A stretch of DNA of 64,000 bases from Apopatocola sp963618015 (GTDB taxonomy: Bacteria > Bacillota > Clostridia > Oscillospirales > Oscillospiraceae). The number at the start of each line of letters is the position of its first letter. Position 1 is the stretch's first letter. The position numbers and the translations under genes are program-made. Location: contig CAVEQS010000003.1 in assembly GCA_963618015.1 (NCBI GenBank), positions 1 to 64,000 on the forward strand, in the 5' to 3' direction. Shown here piece after piece: positions 43,060 to 50,607 of this stretch. Under the pieces are notes generated by a model that saw only the letters and a program-made list of their open reading frames with translations, was not told the origin of the DNA and searched no databases.

Positions 43060-43189
43060 GCCTCCCTCTGACGAGGGAGGTGGATTTTGCCGCAGGCAAA
43101 AGACGGAGGGAGAGACATTCTGCGCGGAAGTTTGTAGTTTTTCTCTCCCTCAGTCGGCTGCGCCGACAGCTCCCTCGTCAGAGGGAGCC
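43060..43189. repeat. X/Y paired palindromic repeat, copy C
   Basis: X unit (GCCTCCCTCTGACGAGGGAGGTGG, inner hairpin TTTTGCCGCAGGCAAAA, GACGGAGGGA), a spacer, then an inverted Y unit (TCCCTCAGTCGGC...GCCGACAGCTCCCT, tip TCCCTCGTCAGAGGGA). It begins 4 nt after the GLUG-protein stop, where the X tip could serve as a terminator. Confidence 0.75.
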
Positions 43190-43197
43190 TATGCCGC

Positions 43198-43233
43198 AAA
43201 AGGGCGCTGACCGGATATTCCGGTCAGCGCCCT
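43198..43233 (-). terminator. Terminator of the SPFH operon
   Basis: A perfect 15-bp stem AGGGCGCTGACCGGA/TCCGGTCAGCGCCCT with a 3-nt loop, followed on the minus strand by TTTTGC. It lies 14 nt after the DUF1648 gene stop. Confidence 0.82.
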
Positions 43234-43247
43234 TCGCGCATGATTCA

Positions 43248-43742
43248 TTATTTCTTGATCGCCAGCCGCACGAAAAACCGCACGAGCGGCGCGGTGCAGC
43301 AAACGCCCATCAGCACGCCCATCCACCACGGGAAGGTCGACGAGAGCGTCGTCTGCCAGACGGCAAACGCGGTAAAGAGCACCGCTATCGAAAGACGCAT
43401 ATCGGCGATGAGATCGCGCACACGGCGGTACACCTGCGCGCGATTGAGCACCGTTACGCTCGTGCCGACGTTCCAGAGCTGCGGGAAGAAGCTCGTAGCG
43501 AGCATCGTGGCATCGCACACGACGCCGATGATGGGCATGACCCAGAGTGTGGCGCGGCTGCTGTAGCCGTCGATCTCGCCGTAAAAATTATAGTGCGACG
43601 GGATCTCCGCCGGGAGCTGCGCATACCGCACGGCGACATACACGATGCCCGCAAGCAATATGGCAGGGGCGGCAAAAAACGCGATGCGCTGGTAGAGCGT
43701 TTCACGGCAGCCGCAGAAAGCATCGATTTCCGCTCTTTTCAT
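43248..43742 (-). CDS. DUF1648 (SdpI-like) membrane protein
   Basis: 164 residues with about four membrane helices. The DUF1648 signature is clear: ARYAQLPAEIPSHYNFYGEIDGY (partly seen as PAEIPSHYNFYGEIDGYS, about 38-58), followed by WVMPIIGVV. This domain occurs in SdpI-type immunity proteins and other small membrane proteins. Third and last gene of the SPFH operon, 18 nt after the ribbon-helix-helix gene. The C-terminal half (WMGVLMGVCCTAPLVRFFVR) is hydrophobic. Role unknown; membrane stress or immunity is suggested by context only. Confidence 0.85.
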   Translation of the reverse strand: MKRAEIDAFCGCRETLYQRIAFFAAPAILLAGIVYVAVRYAQLPAEIPSHYNFYGEIDGYSSRATLWVMPIIGVVCDATMLATSFFPQLWNVGTSVTVLNRAQVYRRVRDLIADMRLSIAVLFTAFAVWQTTLSSTFPWWMGVLMGVCCTAPLVRFFVRLAIKK

Positions 43743-43760
43743 AACGCTTTTTTCACCTCT

Positions 43761-43967
43761 TTAGATGTCCAGCTCCGGCGGCTTATCCAGCTCGTCGGAG
43801 ACATACTTTCCGTTTTTCTTCCGCTGGCGGACGCATTCGGTGAGCAGATATTCGATCTGCCCATTCACCGAGCGGAAATCGTCCTCCGCCCACGCAGCGA
43901 TCGCCGCGTACAGCTTCGGGGACAGGCGCAGCGGCACCTGCTTTTTCCCGGTTTCCGTTTCCGCCAT
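43761..43967 (-). CDS. Ribbon-helix-helix (Arc-like) DNA-binding protein
   Basis: 68 residues. The N-terminal KQVPLRLSPKLYAAIAAWAEDDFRSVNGQIEYLL pattern is a ribbon-helix-helix: a short beta strand with alternating residues (about 9-15) followed by two helices. The C-terminus is basic and then acidic. It starts one base after the SPFH stop. As such proteins bind pairs of short operators, it probably autoregulates the operon through the twin TGATATCA sites at 45001-45019. Confidence 0.83.
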   Translation of the reverse strand: MAETETGKKQVPLRLSPKLYAAIAAWAEDDFRSVNGQIEYLLTECVRQRKKNGKYVSDELDKPPELDI

Positions 43968-43968
43968 A

Positions 43969-44976
43969 TCAGTACAGACTGCCCGAGTTCACAACAGGCT
44001 GCGCATCGCGGTTGCCGCAGAGCACGACGAGGAGGTTCGAAACCATCGCCGCTTTACGCTCGTCGTCGAGCGTAACGACGTTGTTCTCACTCAGGCGTTC
44101 CAGCGCCATTTCCACCATGCCAACCGCGCCGTCCACGATCATTTTACGCGCGTCGATGATGGCAGACGCCTGCTGGCGCTGCAGCATGACCGCCGCGATC
44201 TCGGTTGCGTAGGCAAGATAGGTAATGCGCGCTTCAATGATCTCAATGCCCGCAGCGTCTACGCGCTGCTGGATCTCCTTGCGGATGCGCTCGGCCACGA
44301 TCTCGCTCGAGCCGCGCAGGCTTCCCTCGTCCGCCACGCCGTCGCCGGTCGTGTCGACGTTCGGCGCGACGTCGTAGGGGTAGATCCGTACAATGTTGCG
44401 CAGCGCACTGTCGCACTGGAGAGAGAGGTATTCCTTGTAGTTGTCCACGTCAAAAACGGCCTTCGCCGTGTCCACCACGCGCCACATGACCGCAATGCCG
44501 ATCTCCACAGGGTTGCCGAGACAGTCGTTGATCTTCTGGCGGGAGTTATTGAGCGTCATGATTTTGAGCGAAATTTTCTTGTTCCCGGCAACTTCCACCG
44601 AGCCGCTCGCCTGCCCGGCAGCGATCACGATGCCGTTCTTGCCGCCGTCCACATCGCCGCTCTGGCTGAGCTTCGTATTCGCCGCGGGGTTGACCGCCGA
44701 GCAGAACGGGTTTACATAATAAAACCCTTCCCCTTTGAGCGTGCCGATGTACTTGCCAAAAAGCGTGAGCACCAGCGCTTCCTGCGGCTTGAGAATGCGC
44801 AGACCACACAGAGCGATCCAGCCGAGAGAAACATACAGAATACCGAGAACCACAAAGAAAACACGGCCGCGCACTGCGCCGTAAACAATGGCAAGAACCG
44901 CAGCGACGAGCAGCGCCAGATACCCAAGCAGCACGGCCATGCCGTACTTCCGGCCGTTAATGATTTTTTCCTGCAT
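43969..44976 (-). CDS. SPFH/Band 7 domain membrane protein
   Basis: 335 residues. Two N-terminal membrane helices (about 10-34 and 36-55) are followed by a long SPFH domain (about 60-300) with the motif GFYYVNPFCSAV near its start and SLQCDSALRNIVRIYP, VAERIRKEIQQRV and EARITYLAYATEIAAVMLQRQQASAII towards its end, as in stomatin/flotillin-like proteins. A start at 44976 is supported by ATGGAGG upstream; frames starting upstream at 45039 would begin within the promoter. First gene of a three-gene operon with an RHH regulator and DUF1648 protein. Likely a membrane-microdomain scaffold. Confidence 0.87.
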   Translation of the reverse strand: MQEKIINGRKYGMAVLLGYLALLVAAVLAIVYGAVRGRVFFVVLGILYVSLGWIALCGLRILKPQEALVLTLFGKYIGTLKGEGFYYVNPFCSAVNPAANTKLSQSGDVDGGKNGIVIAAGQASGSVEVAGNKKISLKIMTLNNSRQKINDCLGNPVEIGIAVMWRVVDTAKAVFDVDNYKEYLSLQCDSALRNIVRIYPYDVAPNVDTTGDGVADEGSLRGSSEIVAERIRKEIQQRVDAAGIEIIEARITYLAYATEIAAVMLQRQQASAIIDARKMIVDGAVGMVEMALERLSENNVVTLDDERKAAMVSNLLVVLCGNRDAQPVVNSGSLY

Positions 44977-45000
44977 GACATTCGCCTCCATGAATTGTTT

Positions 45001-45039
45001 TGATATCATATTGATATCACTTTTCTGGCGCGTTGTCAA
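45001..45039 (-). promoter_or_regulatory. SPFH operon promoter with twin TGATATCA operators
   Basis: Two perfect TGATATCA palindromes (45001-45008 and 45012-45019) lie 11 bp apart, one helical turn. On the minus strand TTGACA (45034-45039), 17-bp spacer and TATCAA (45011-45016) form a promoter whose -10 box overlaps the proximal operator. Spacing and symmetry suit a tetramer of the ribbon-helix-helix protein encoded in the operon. Confidence 0.68.
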
Positions 45040-45072
45040 GAAAAAATACCAGCGGATTTCCTCTCTTGTTAT

Positions 45073-45109
45073 AAAACTCCCCGCTCCGGCGTGATGTCGG
45101 AGCGGGGAG
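45073..45109 (-). terminator. Terminator of the EamA transporter gene
   Basis: A perfect 12-bp GC-rich stem CTCCCCGCTCCG/CGGAGCGGGGAG (45077-45088, 45098-45109), followed on the minus strand by TTTTATAA, just after the stop at 45115. Confidence 0.87.
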
Positions 45110-45114
45110 CACGA

Positions 45115-46032
45115 TTACTCGTTATTCGGTTTCTTTTTTCGCTTCCAGAAGCCTTCCGGCAGCTGGACGAGAATGACGGCGCAGAGCATGATGCCGCAGC
45201 CGAAAAGCTCACGGCCGGAGAGAAATTCATGCAGCAGCACCGCCGCGCCCAGCACGCTGAACACCGATTCCATGCTCAGAAGGAGTGTTACGGCGACGGG
45301 GTTTCCGTTGCGCTGCGCAGCGAACTGAAGCGTATAGGCAAGCGCGCTCGAGAAGATACCGAGATAAAGGATCGGGATAATGTTATCGCGAAGCTGTGCC
45401 ACGGTCGGCTCCTCCACGGCGAGCATGCCGACGAGGCAGACGACGGACGCCACGATGAACTGCGCGCAGTTGAGCTCCGTCGGCGAACAGAAGCCGACAT
45501 AGTAATCGCCCGCGAGAATGTACACCGCATAGATCACCGCGCTCAAAAGGATCAGCGCGTCGCTCGGCGAGATCGTGAAGCCGTCCTTCACGCTGATAAA
45601 ATAGAGCCCGATAAGCCCGAGCAGCACGCTCACCCAGAGACTCGGCGCGACCTTCTTATGCAGGAACACAACGCTGAAGAGCGGCACGAGCAGGATATAG
45701 AGCGTCGTCAGAAACCCCGCCTTGCCCGCTTCGACATCCGCAATGGCGTACTGCTGCACGATGGACGCGGCGATCACGAGCACGCCGCACACGATGCCGC
45801 CGGCCACGAGCTTTTTGGGGTCGCTCTTCTTCCGCTCCTCCGGCTTCTTCCGCCGGTTGGACACAAAAAGAAGAACCCCCAGCGACAGCGCGGCCAGCAC
45901 GCTGCGATAGAAGTTGAATGTGATCGCTCCGATATGTCCCGCGGCCATGCGCTGAAAGGCGAACGCGGTCCCCCATACAAACGACGCCGCCAGAGCCGTC
46001 AGCGCCGTTTTCAAGCTCATACCCTTTTTCAT
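45115..46032 (-). CDS. EamA/DMT-family transporter (RhaT/RarD-like)
   Basis: 305 residues with ten predicted membrane helices in two homologous EamA halves. The first half opens TALTALAASFVWGTAFAFQR, the usual SxxWGxxF motif; the second half begins near ALILLSAVIYAVYILAGDYY. DMT-family proteins export or import metabolites such as amino acids; the substrate here is unknown. The start is placed at 46032. The -10 box ends only 10 bp upstream, so the message would be almost leaderless; the next ATG at 46020 is an alternative. Confidence 0.88.
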   Translation of the reverse strand: MKKGMSLKTALTALAASFVWGTAFAFQRMAAGHIGAITFNFYRSVLAALSLGVLLFVSNRRKKPEERKKSDPKKLVAGGIVCGVLVIAASIVQQYAIADVEAGKAGFLTTLYILLVPLFSVVFLHKKVAPSLWVSVLLGLIGLYFISVKDGFTISPSDALILLSAVIYAVYILAGDYYVGFCSPTELNCAQFIVASVVCLVGMLAVEEPTVAQLRDNIIPILYLGIFSSALAYTLQFAAQRNGNPVAVTLLLSMESVFSVLGAAVLLHEFLSGRELFGCGIMLCAVILVQLPEGFWKRKKKPNNE

Positions 46033-46042
46033 AATGTAGTAT

Positions 46043-46071
46043 ATTATATGGGTTCTTCGTCGAATTGGCAA
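46043..46071 (-). promoter_or_regulatory. Promoter of the EamA transporter gene
   Basis: Minus strand: TTGCCA (46066-46071), 17-bp spacer, TATAAT (46043-46048). The predicted start of transcription near 46036 leaves about 4 nt before the ATG at 46032. Confidence 0.7.
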
Positions 46072-46196
46072 GGCGTTGGCCGAAAAAACTGTTGTACAAA
46101 AAAATCGATTGCGGCGAAGAGAAATGTGTGCTACATTCTATGAGAAAAACGAACGGACGGTTGGCATTTTTTACCGAAGAAAGAGAGGGCAAACGG

Positions 46197-47072
46197 ATGA
46201 AAGCAGAGGATATCCGGCGTCGACTCGCGGAGCTCGCGCTCGACGTGAACGAATACCGCATCAACGCCGGCGGGGCGATGGTTCTCTACGGTCTGCGCGA
46301 GGAGACGCACGATCTGGATGTATGGTGTACAAAAAAGCTCGGCGATGAGCTCGCGCAGCGCTGCGAAACGCAGACCCTCCCGGACGGCACGCGGCGGTTC
46401 GTCCCGGCGCCGGACGTGGAGATCTACGAAAACATGCTGCCGGGTGAGACCGTGTTTCTGGACGGCATCCCGGTAGCGCCGCTCGAGGATGTGCTCGCGC
46501 TCAAGCTATCGCTCAATCGCGAGAAGGAACAGCGGGATATCGCCGTTCTGGAAGCCGCCATCGCCGCGCGGAGCGCGGAGATCACCCTCTCCCCCATTGC
46601 GCCGGAGGATATCGCCGCGTGTACGGAGATCTATAATTACTACATCGAAAACACCTGCATCACACTCGAGGAAGAGCTTATCACGCCGGAGGAGTTCGGC
46701 GAGCGTGTGGCGCGCATCACGCGGGACTATCCGTATATCGTCGCGCGCGACGGCGCGGGGAAGCCCATCGGCTATGCCTATCTGGATGTGTTCAACGCGC
46801 GCAGCGCCTACCGCTGCACCGCCGATCTTTCGATCTATGTAGATCGTGCCTGCCGCCGCGGCGGCGTTGGACAGAAGCTCTATACAGAGATCGAGCACCT
46901 TGGCCGCGAGCGCGGCATCGAGAACATCATTTCCATCATCACGTCCGACAATGCCGGGTCGTTGAGTTTCCACCGCAAAAACGGCTTTACCGAGGTTGGC
47001 GTGATGCACGCCGTTGCATTCAAATTCGGAAAGTATCTGGACGTGAGCTTCTTCCAGAAGCATCTCGGCTGA
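46197..47072 (+). CDS. Fusion of nucleotidyltransferase-like domain and GNAT acetyltransferase
   Basis: 291 residues in two domains. The N-terminal part (about 1-125) looks like a minimal nucleotidyltransferase: INAGGAMVLYGLREETHDLDVW gives the GG...DxD pattern of the NTase fold, followed by PVAPLEDVLALKLSLNREKEQRDIAVL, as in antitoxin/toxin-type and kanamycin-nucleotidyltransferase-like proteins. The C-terminal part (about 130-291) is a GNAT of the phosphinothricin-acetyltransferase type: IAACTEIYNYYIENTCITLEEE, YRCTADLSIYVDRACRRGGVGQKLY (acetyl-CoA loop) and SLSFHRKNGFTEVG. The start at 46197 is chosen as GAGAGGGCAAACGG precedes it; an ATG at 46140 is possible. A resistance-type role is plausible but unproven. 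Confidence 0.82.
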   Translation: MKAEDIRRRLAELALDVNEYRINAGGAMVLYGLREETHDLDVWCTKKLGDELAQRCETQTLPDGTRRFVPAPDVEIYENMLPGETVFLDGIPVAPLEDVLALKLSLNREKEQRDIAVLEAAIAARSAEITLSPIAPEDIAACTEIYNYYIENTCITLEEELITPEEFGERVARITRDYPYIVARDGAGKPIGYAYLDVFNARSAYRCTADLSIYVDRACRRGGVGQKLYTEIEHLGRERGIENIISIITSDNAGSLSFHRKNGFTEVGVMHAVAFKFGKYLDVSFFQKHLG

Positions 47073-47087
47073 AAGCAAGAGAAAAGC

Positions 47088-47621
47088 ATGGATATCATAA
47101 ATAGCTTTCTCTTTTTCATGATTAACTGGATCAATTCGCTGCTTTACTCACCGGAACGTACGATCAAAGCCATCATATACATCTCAATTGCTATAATTGT
47201 TCTTCCGCTTCTGGTAAAAAGCATTCGATTGGCATGTGTAAAGAAAAAAATATATAGACTGGCTAACAACGCGCTTCAAGTTACACCGCAGGAATTTATG
47301 CGCATAAGAACCGCGAAGGACGGGCGGCGATATGTTTCCAACGGCTATGAATTTCCCGGCGTATACATTCTTTTAAATCGTACCAAGAATATGAGCTACG
47401 TTGGGCAGGCCACCAAGGTTTTCCAGAGAGTGAACCAGCATTTTCAAGGTCGCGGCAACGGCGACGTTTATGCAGATTATAAATATGGAGATGATTTTGT
47501 CATCAAAATGATTGCTCTGCGTGACAGCGGTTTTGCATCATTGGACGAACTGGAACGTCAAACGATACAGGCATACAATGCTTATTACAGAGGATACAAC
47601 AAAACCAGAGGAAATCGATAA
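47088..47621 (+). CDS. Membrane-anchored GIY-YIG nuclease-domain protein
   Basis: 177 residues. One or two membrane helices (about 5-20 and 26-48) precede a short basic linker. A GIY-YIG domain (about 88-170) follows: PGVYILLNRTKNMSYVGQATKVFQRVNQHF has the GVY and YVG cores plus the Arg-rich helix, and NGDVYADY and a Glu in LDELERQTIQAYNAYY supply further family positions. Codon and base use is clearly AT-richer than all neighbours (many AAA, ATA, TTT codons), so the gene may have been acquired. It stands between two acetyltransferase genes. GIY-YIG domains cut DNA; a membrane anchor suggests action on incoming DNA, but this is inference. Confidence 0.85.
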   Translation: MDIINSFLFFMINWINSLLYSPERTIKAIIYISIAIIVLPLLVKSIRLACVKKKIYRLANNALQVTPQEFMRIRTAKDGRRYVSNGYEFPGVYILLNRTKNMSYVGQATKVFQRVNQHFQGRGNGDVYADYKYGDDFVIKMIALRDSGFASLDELERQTIQAYNAYYRGYNKTRGNR

Positions 47622-48380
47622 ATGGACGGAGATTTCTTGAATCTGACGCCGGAGAACATCGGCTCCGAGCACCTTTGCTGCATCATCCGCTCGAAAACGG
47701 CGCATCCGGGCGTGGAGACGAAGCGCGCGTGGCTCGCCGGGAGACTCGGCGAGGGGCACGTGTTCCGAAAGCTGAACGCGAAGGAGTGCGTTTTCATCGA
47801 GTACGCGCCGCTGGAAGCGGCGTGGGTGCCGGTGCTGGGCGAGAACTTTTATTACATTTACTGTCTCTGGGTGCAGGGCGCGCCGAAGGGGCATGGCTAC
47901 GGGCGGCAGCTCATGGAATACTGCATCGCGGACGCCAAAGCGCACGGAAAATCCGGCGTGTGCATGCTCGGCGCGGTGAAACAGAAGTCGTGGCTCTCCG
48001 ACCAGAGCTTTGCGAAACGCTATGGCTTTGCTGGCGTGGACACCGCCGGGGAGTATGAGCTGCTCGCGCTGAGCTTTGACGGCACCGCGCCGCGCTTTGC
48101 GCCGGAGGCGAAGACGATGACCGTGGACTTTCCGGGGCTTACCGTATACTACAGCGATCAGTGCCCGTTCATTTTCCAGCGTGTGGAGAAGCTGCGCGAA
48201 TACTGCGCAGGCAAAGAGATCCCCGCGCAGTTTATCCACGTGGACACGCTTGAAAAAGCCAAGAGCCTGCCCTGCGCGTTCAACAACTGGGCGGTGTTCT
48301 ACGGCGGGGAGTTCGTCACCGTCAACCAGATCGACGGCGCCGCGCTCGAAAAGCTTCGAGCGAAAAGCAGCAGGGCATAA
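47622..48380 (+). CDS. YoaP-like GNAT acetyltransferase
   Basis: 252 residues. An N-terminal GNAT domain (about 1-145) has the acetyl-CoA loop LWVQGAPKGHGYGRQLMEYC and VKQKSWLSDQSFAKRYGF. The C-terminal YoaP domain (about 165-245) begins LTVYYSDQCPFIFQRVEKL with a Cys that recalls a thioredoxin-like fold, and ends NNWAVFYGGEFVTVNQID. This two-domain layout is that of Bacillus YoaP. The ATG follows the GIY-YIG stop directly (TAA ATGG), although base composition returns to the G+C-rich background. Substrate unknown. Confidence 0.88.
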   Translation: MDGDFLNLTPENIGSEHLCCIIRSKTAHPGVETKRAWLAGRLGEGHVFRKLNAKECVFIEYAPLEAAWVPVLGENFYYIYCLWVQGAPKGHGYGRQLMEYCIADAKAHGKSGVCMLGAVKQKSWLSDQSFAKRYGFAGVDTAGEYELLALSFDGTAPRFAPEAKTMTVDFPGLTVYYSDQCPFIFQRVEKLREYCAGKEIPAQFIHVDTLEKAKSLPCAFNNWAVFYGGEFVTVNQIDGAALEKLRAKSSRA

Positions 48381-48425
48381 TCGCGTCAGGGCTCGGCATA
48401 TTCCCCTCCGCTGCGGGAAAGCCGC

Positions 48426-48454
48426 TTGCCGCGGGTTTCTGTGTGTGGTAGAAT
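48426..48454 (+). promoter_or_regulatory. Putative promoter for tatD
   Basis: TTGCCG (48426-48431), 17-bp spacer, TAGAAT (48449-48454), about 24 bp before the ATG at 48478. Confidence 0.5.
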
Positions 48455-48477
48455 GTCTCCGAGAGGAAGGTGCGCCC

Positions 48478-49242
48478 ATGATTTTCGATACCCACGCCCA
48501 CTATGACGACAGAAAATTTGACGCCGACCGGCACGATGTTCTTGCCGCAATGCCGGAGAAAGGCGTTTCCCTTATTATCGACCCCGGCTGTGACGGCGAG
48601 AGCTCCCGCGCGGCGTGCGCGCTTGCGCAGGAATACCCGTTCGTCTATGCCGCCGTGGGCTGGCACCCGGAGGAGTGGGAGAGCTGGAGCGGCGAGAGCA
48701 TGGCGCTGCTGCGCTCGCTCTGCGCGCAGTCGAAGGTCGTCGCCATCGGCGAGATTGGGCTGGACTATTACTGGGACACCGAGCATAAGGCGCTGCAAAA
48801 GGAGATGTTTGAGCGGCAGCTCTCGCTCGCCATTGAGCGAAATCTGCCCGTGATCGTGCACGACCGCGAGGCGCACGGCGACTCGCTGGAGATTGTGATG
48901 AACTATCCCGAAGCGCGCGGCGTGTTCCACTGCTTCTCCGGCAGCGCGGAAATGGCAAAGGAGCTCATCCGGCGCGGCTGGTATCTCGGCTTTGACGGCC
49001 CCGTGACTTATAAAAACAACAAAAAGGCCGCCGAGGTGCTCGCCGTAACGCCGCTCGATCGCATTCTCGTGGAGACGGACAGCCCGTACATGGCGCCCGA
49101 GCCGTGCCGCGGGAAGAGGAACGACTCGTCGCTGCTCGTGTATGTGCTCGAAAGGATCGCCGCGGTCAAGGGCGTAACGGCGGAGGAAATGACGCGCATC
49201 ACGCGCGAGAACGGCTGCCGCCTGTTCGGTATTAAAGCATAA
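48478..49242 (+). CDS. tatD: TatD-family metal-dependent DNase/hydrolase
   Basis: 254 residues, the usual TatD length. TIM-barrel with all metal ligands recognisable: DTHAHYDD (His6, His8), IGEIGLDYYWD (Glu, about 97), IVHDREAHGD, VFHCFSGS and the final ETDSPYMAPEP (Asp). Members remove nucleotides from DNA and RNA 3' ends or cleave D-amino-acid-containing substrates. AGAGGAAGG precedes the ATG, which fixes the start; an overlapping longer frame is discarded. Confidence 0.95.
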   Translation: MIFDTHAHYDDRKFDADRHDVLAAMPEKGVSLIIDPGCDGESSRAACALAQEYPFVYAAVGWHPEEWESWSGESMALLRSLCAQSKVVAIGEIGLDYYWDTEHKALQKEMFERQLSLAIERNLPVIVHDREAHGDSLEIVMNYPEARGVFHCFSGSAEMAKELIRRGWYLGFDGPVTYKNNKKAAEVLAVTPLDRILVETDSPYMAPEPCRGKRNDSSLLVYVLERIAAVKGVTAEEMTRITRENGCRLFGIKA

Positions 49243-49246
49243 GCAT

Positions 49247-49289
49247 AAAAACTGCTGCCGGAGATATCCCTCCCCGGCAGCAGTTTTTT
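49247..49289. terminator. Bidirectional terminator between convergent tatD and kinase genes
   Basis: A perfect 15-bp stem AAAAACTGCTGCCGG (49247-49261)/CCGGCAGCAGTTTTT (49274-49288), with T-runs on both strands. It serves tatD (plus) and the sensor kinase (minus), whose stop lies in its right flank. Confidence 0.87.
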
Positions 49290-50355
49290 ATTCTCTGTAT
49301 TTGCGCTGATAGGCTTCCGTCGGCAGCACCTCGCTGAGCTCCGTCAATATCAGCTCCGGGCCGCTGTCGTGCCGCAGCGTGTCGCGCAGCGGAAGCTTCC
49401 CCGTGAGCGGGAGCTGCAGATGCACGCTCGTCTCGCCGTTTTCGCCGCGCTGGATGACGAGCACGCCGTTGTGGAGCTGCGCGAGCCCCTGCGCGATGGA
49501 AAGGCCGAGCCCCGAATCGTACACGTTGGTGAGCGAGTCCTCCCGGTTGGGCGTGAACGCCTCGGCAAGCTCGCTCTCTGTCATGCCCCGGCTGTCGTCG
49601 CAAATCGTGAGCTGGCAGCGATGGCCGACGCGTTTGAGCCGCACGGCGATCGTGCCGCCCTCGCCGGTGCGCATGACACTGTTGGCGATCAGGATGAGCA
49701 GGAGCTGTTCGAGCCGGTCGCGGTCGCCCACGACGAAGAGGTTATCCCCCGATATCTCCCAGCGGAACGATACCTTCTTCCGCCGGAGGAAAAACTCCGC
49801 GGAGCCCATCAGATCGTCCACAAGATGGCTGATCGAGACCGACTGCATCCGGCACGCCATCGTCCCGGTGGCGAGCGCGTTCACGTCGGCGAGCTGGTTG
49901 GTGAGATGGAGCATCGAATAATAGCTGTGAAAGAGGATCGAGGCATACATCTCGTCGTCCTCGTGCTCCGGCTCGCTCTCCGTTACGCGGTCGAGTGCCA
50001 GGCGGAGGTTGAACGCCGCCTGGCGCATCTGCCGCAGCGCCGTCGGCGGTACGGGCGGGAAGGACTGCTCTTCCATCTGGATCGTGAGAACAAGAACGTC
50101 GCCGCAGCGCGCAGCAGTGACGGTTCTTGCCGTGCCGTCAACGGTGACAGATGTGGCGAAGCTGTCGCCCCAGGCATCCTCTTCCAGACCGGGAAAACGG
50201 TTTTCCACGCGCTCGCCCGTGACGTCCGCACCGAACAGGCGGCACGCCGCCGGATTAGCGAACACGATGCTGCCCTTTGCGGCGCCGCAGACGGCATCCC
50301 GGCTCAGCCGGAACAACGGCGCGATCGACGCGCCGGACTTATCATTTATTTCCAT
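49288..50355 (-). CDS. Orphan soluble sensor histidine kinase with PAS-like domain
   Basis: 355 residues, no membrane helix. An N-terminal PAS-like region (about 10-95) contains GSIVFANPAACRLFG. The dimerisation helix is divergent (HSYYSMLHLTNQLADVNA, about 140-157) without the usual HExxxPL, so phospho-acceptor identity is unsure. The ATP-binding domain is complete: LLLILIANSVM (N-box), DDSRGMTE (G1) and DSGLGLSIAQGL (G2). The start at 50355 (MEINDKSG) has GGAAAGGG about 13 nt upstream. No response regulator is adjacent. It may act with a remote regulator or as a non-phosphotransferring sensor ATPase. Confidence 0.8.
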   Translation of the reverse strand: MEINDKSGASIAPLFRLSRDAVCGAAKGSIVFANPAACRLFGADVTGERVENRFPGLEEDAWGDSFATSVTVDGTARTVTAARCGDVLVLTIQMEEQSFPPVPPTALRQMRQAAFNLRLALDRVTESEPEHEDDEMYASILFHSYYSMLHLTNQLADVNALATGTMACRMQSVSISHLVDDLMGSAEFFLRRKKVSFRWEISGDNLFVVGDRDRLEQLLLILIANSVMRTGEGGTIAVRLKRVGHRCQLTICDDSRGMTESELAEAFTPNREDSLTNVYDSGLGLSIAQGLAQLHNGVLVIQRGENGETSVHLQLPLTGKLPLRDTLRHDSGPELILTELSEVLPTEAYQRKYRE

Positions 50356-50528
50356 ATCAGCAGTTTTCCCTTTCCGCCGGATATTATTGATCGTATCATA
50401 GCACAAATTTCGCGGCGCGGATACCCTGTTTTTTCTTTTTTTGCGCAGTCAAACGTCTCATCGCCGTTTTCTATACATATTCACTAACTAAATGTCGAGA
50501 ATAATTTAATATTGTTTAAAAAAAACAC

Positions 50529-50557
50529 TTGTTCCGCGCGCAGAAATGATGTAAAAT
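50529..50557 (+). promoter_or_regulatory. Promoter for the GAPDH gene
   Basis: TTGTTC (50529-50534), 17-bp spacer, TAAAAT (50552-50557), about 50 bp before the ATG at 50608. The surrounding 200 bp are AT-rich, unlike the rest of the window. Confidence 0.6.
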
Positions 50558-50607
50558 GCAGCCGATTAGGAAAGAGATCAAAAAATTTTTTACAGGAGGA
50601 TACACAC

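Noticed and set aside
39732..43199. Very long open frame (1155 codons) antisense to the GLUG-protein gene
   Set aside because: High G+C and codon bias leave the antisense frame open. Its translation is Arg/His/Ala-rich without domains, while the plus-strand frame has a signal peptide, repeats and overlap with the MMPL gene.
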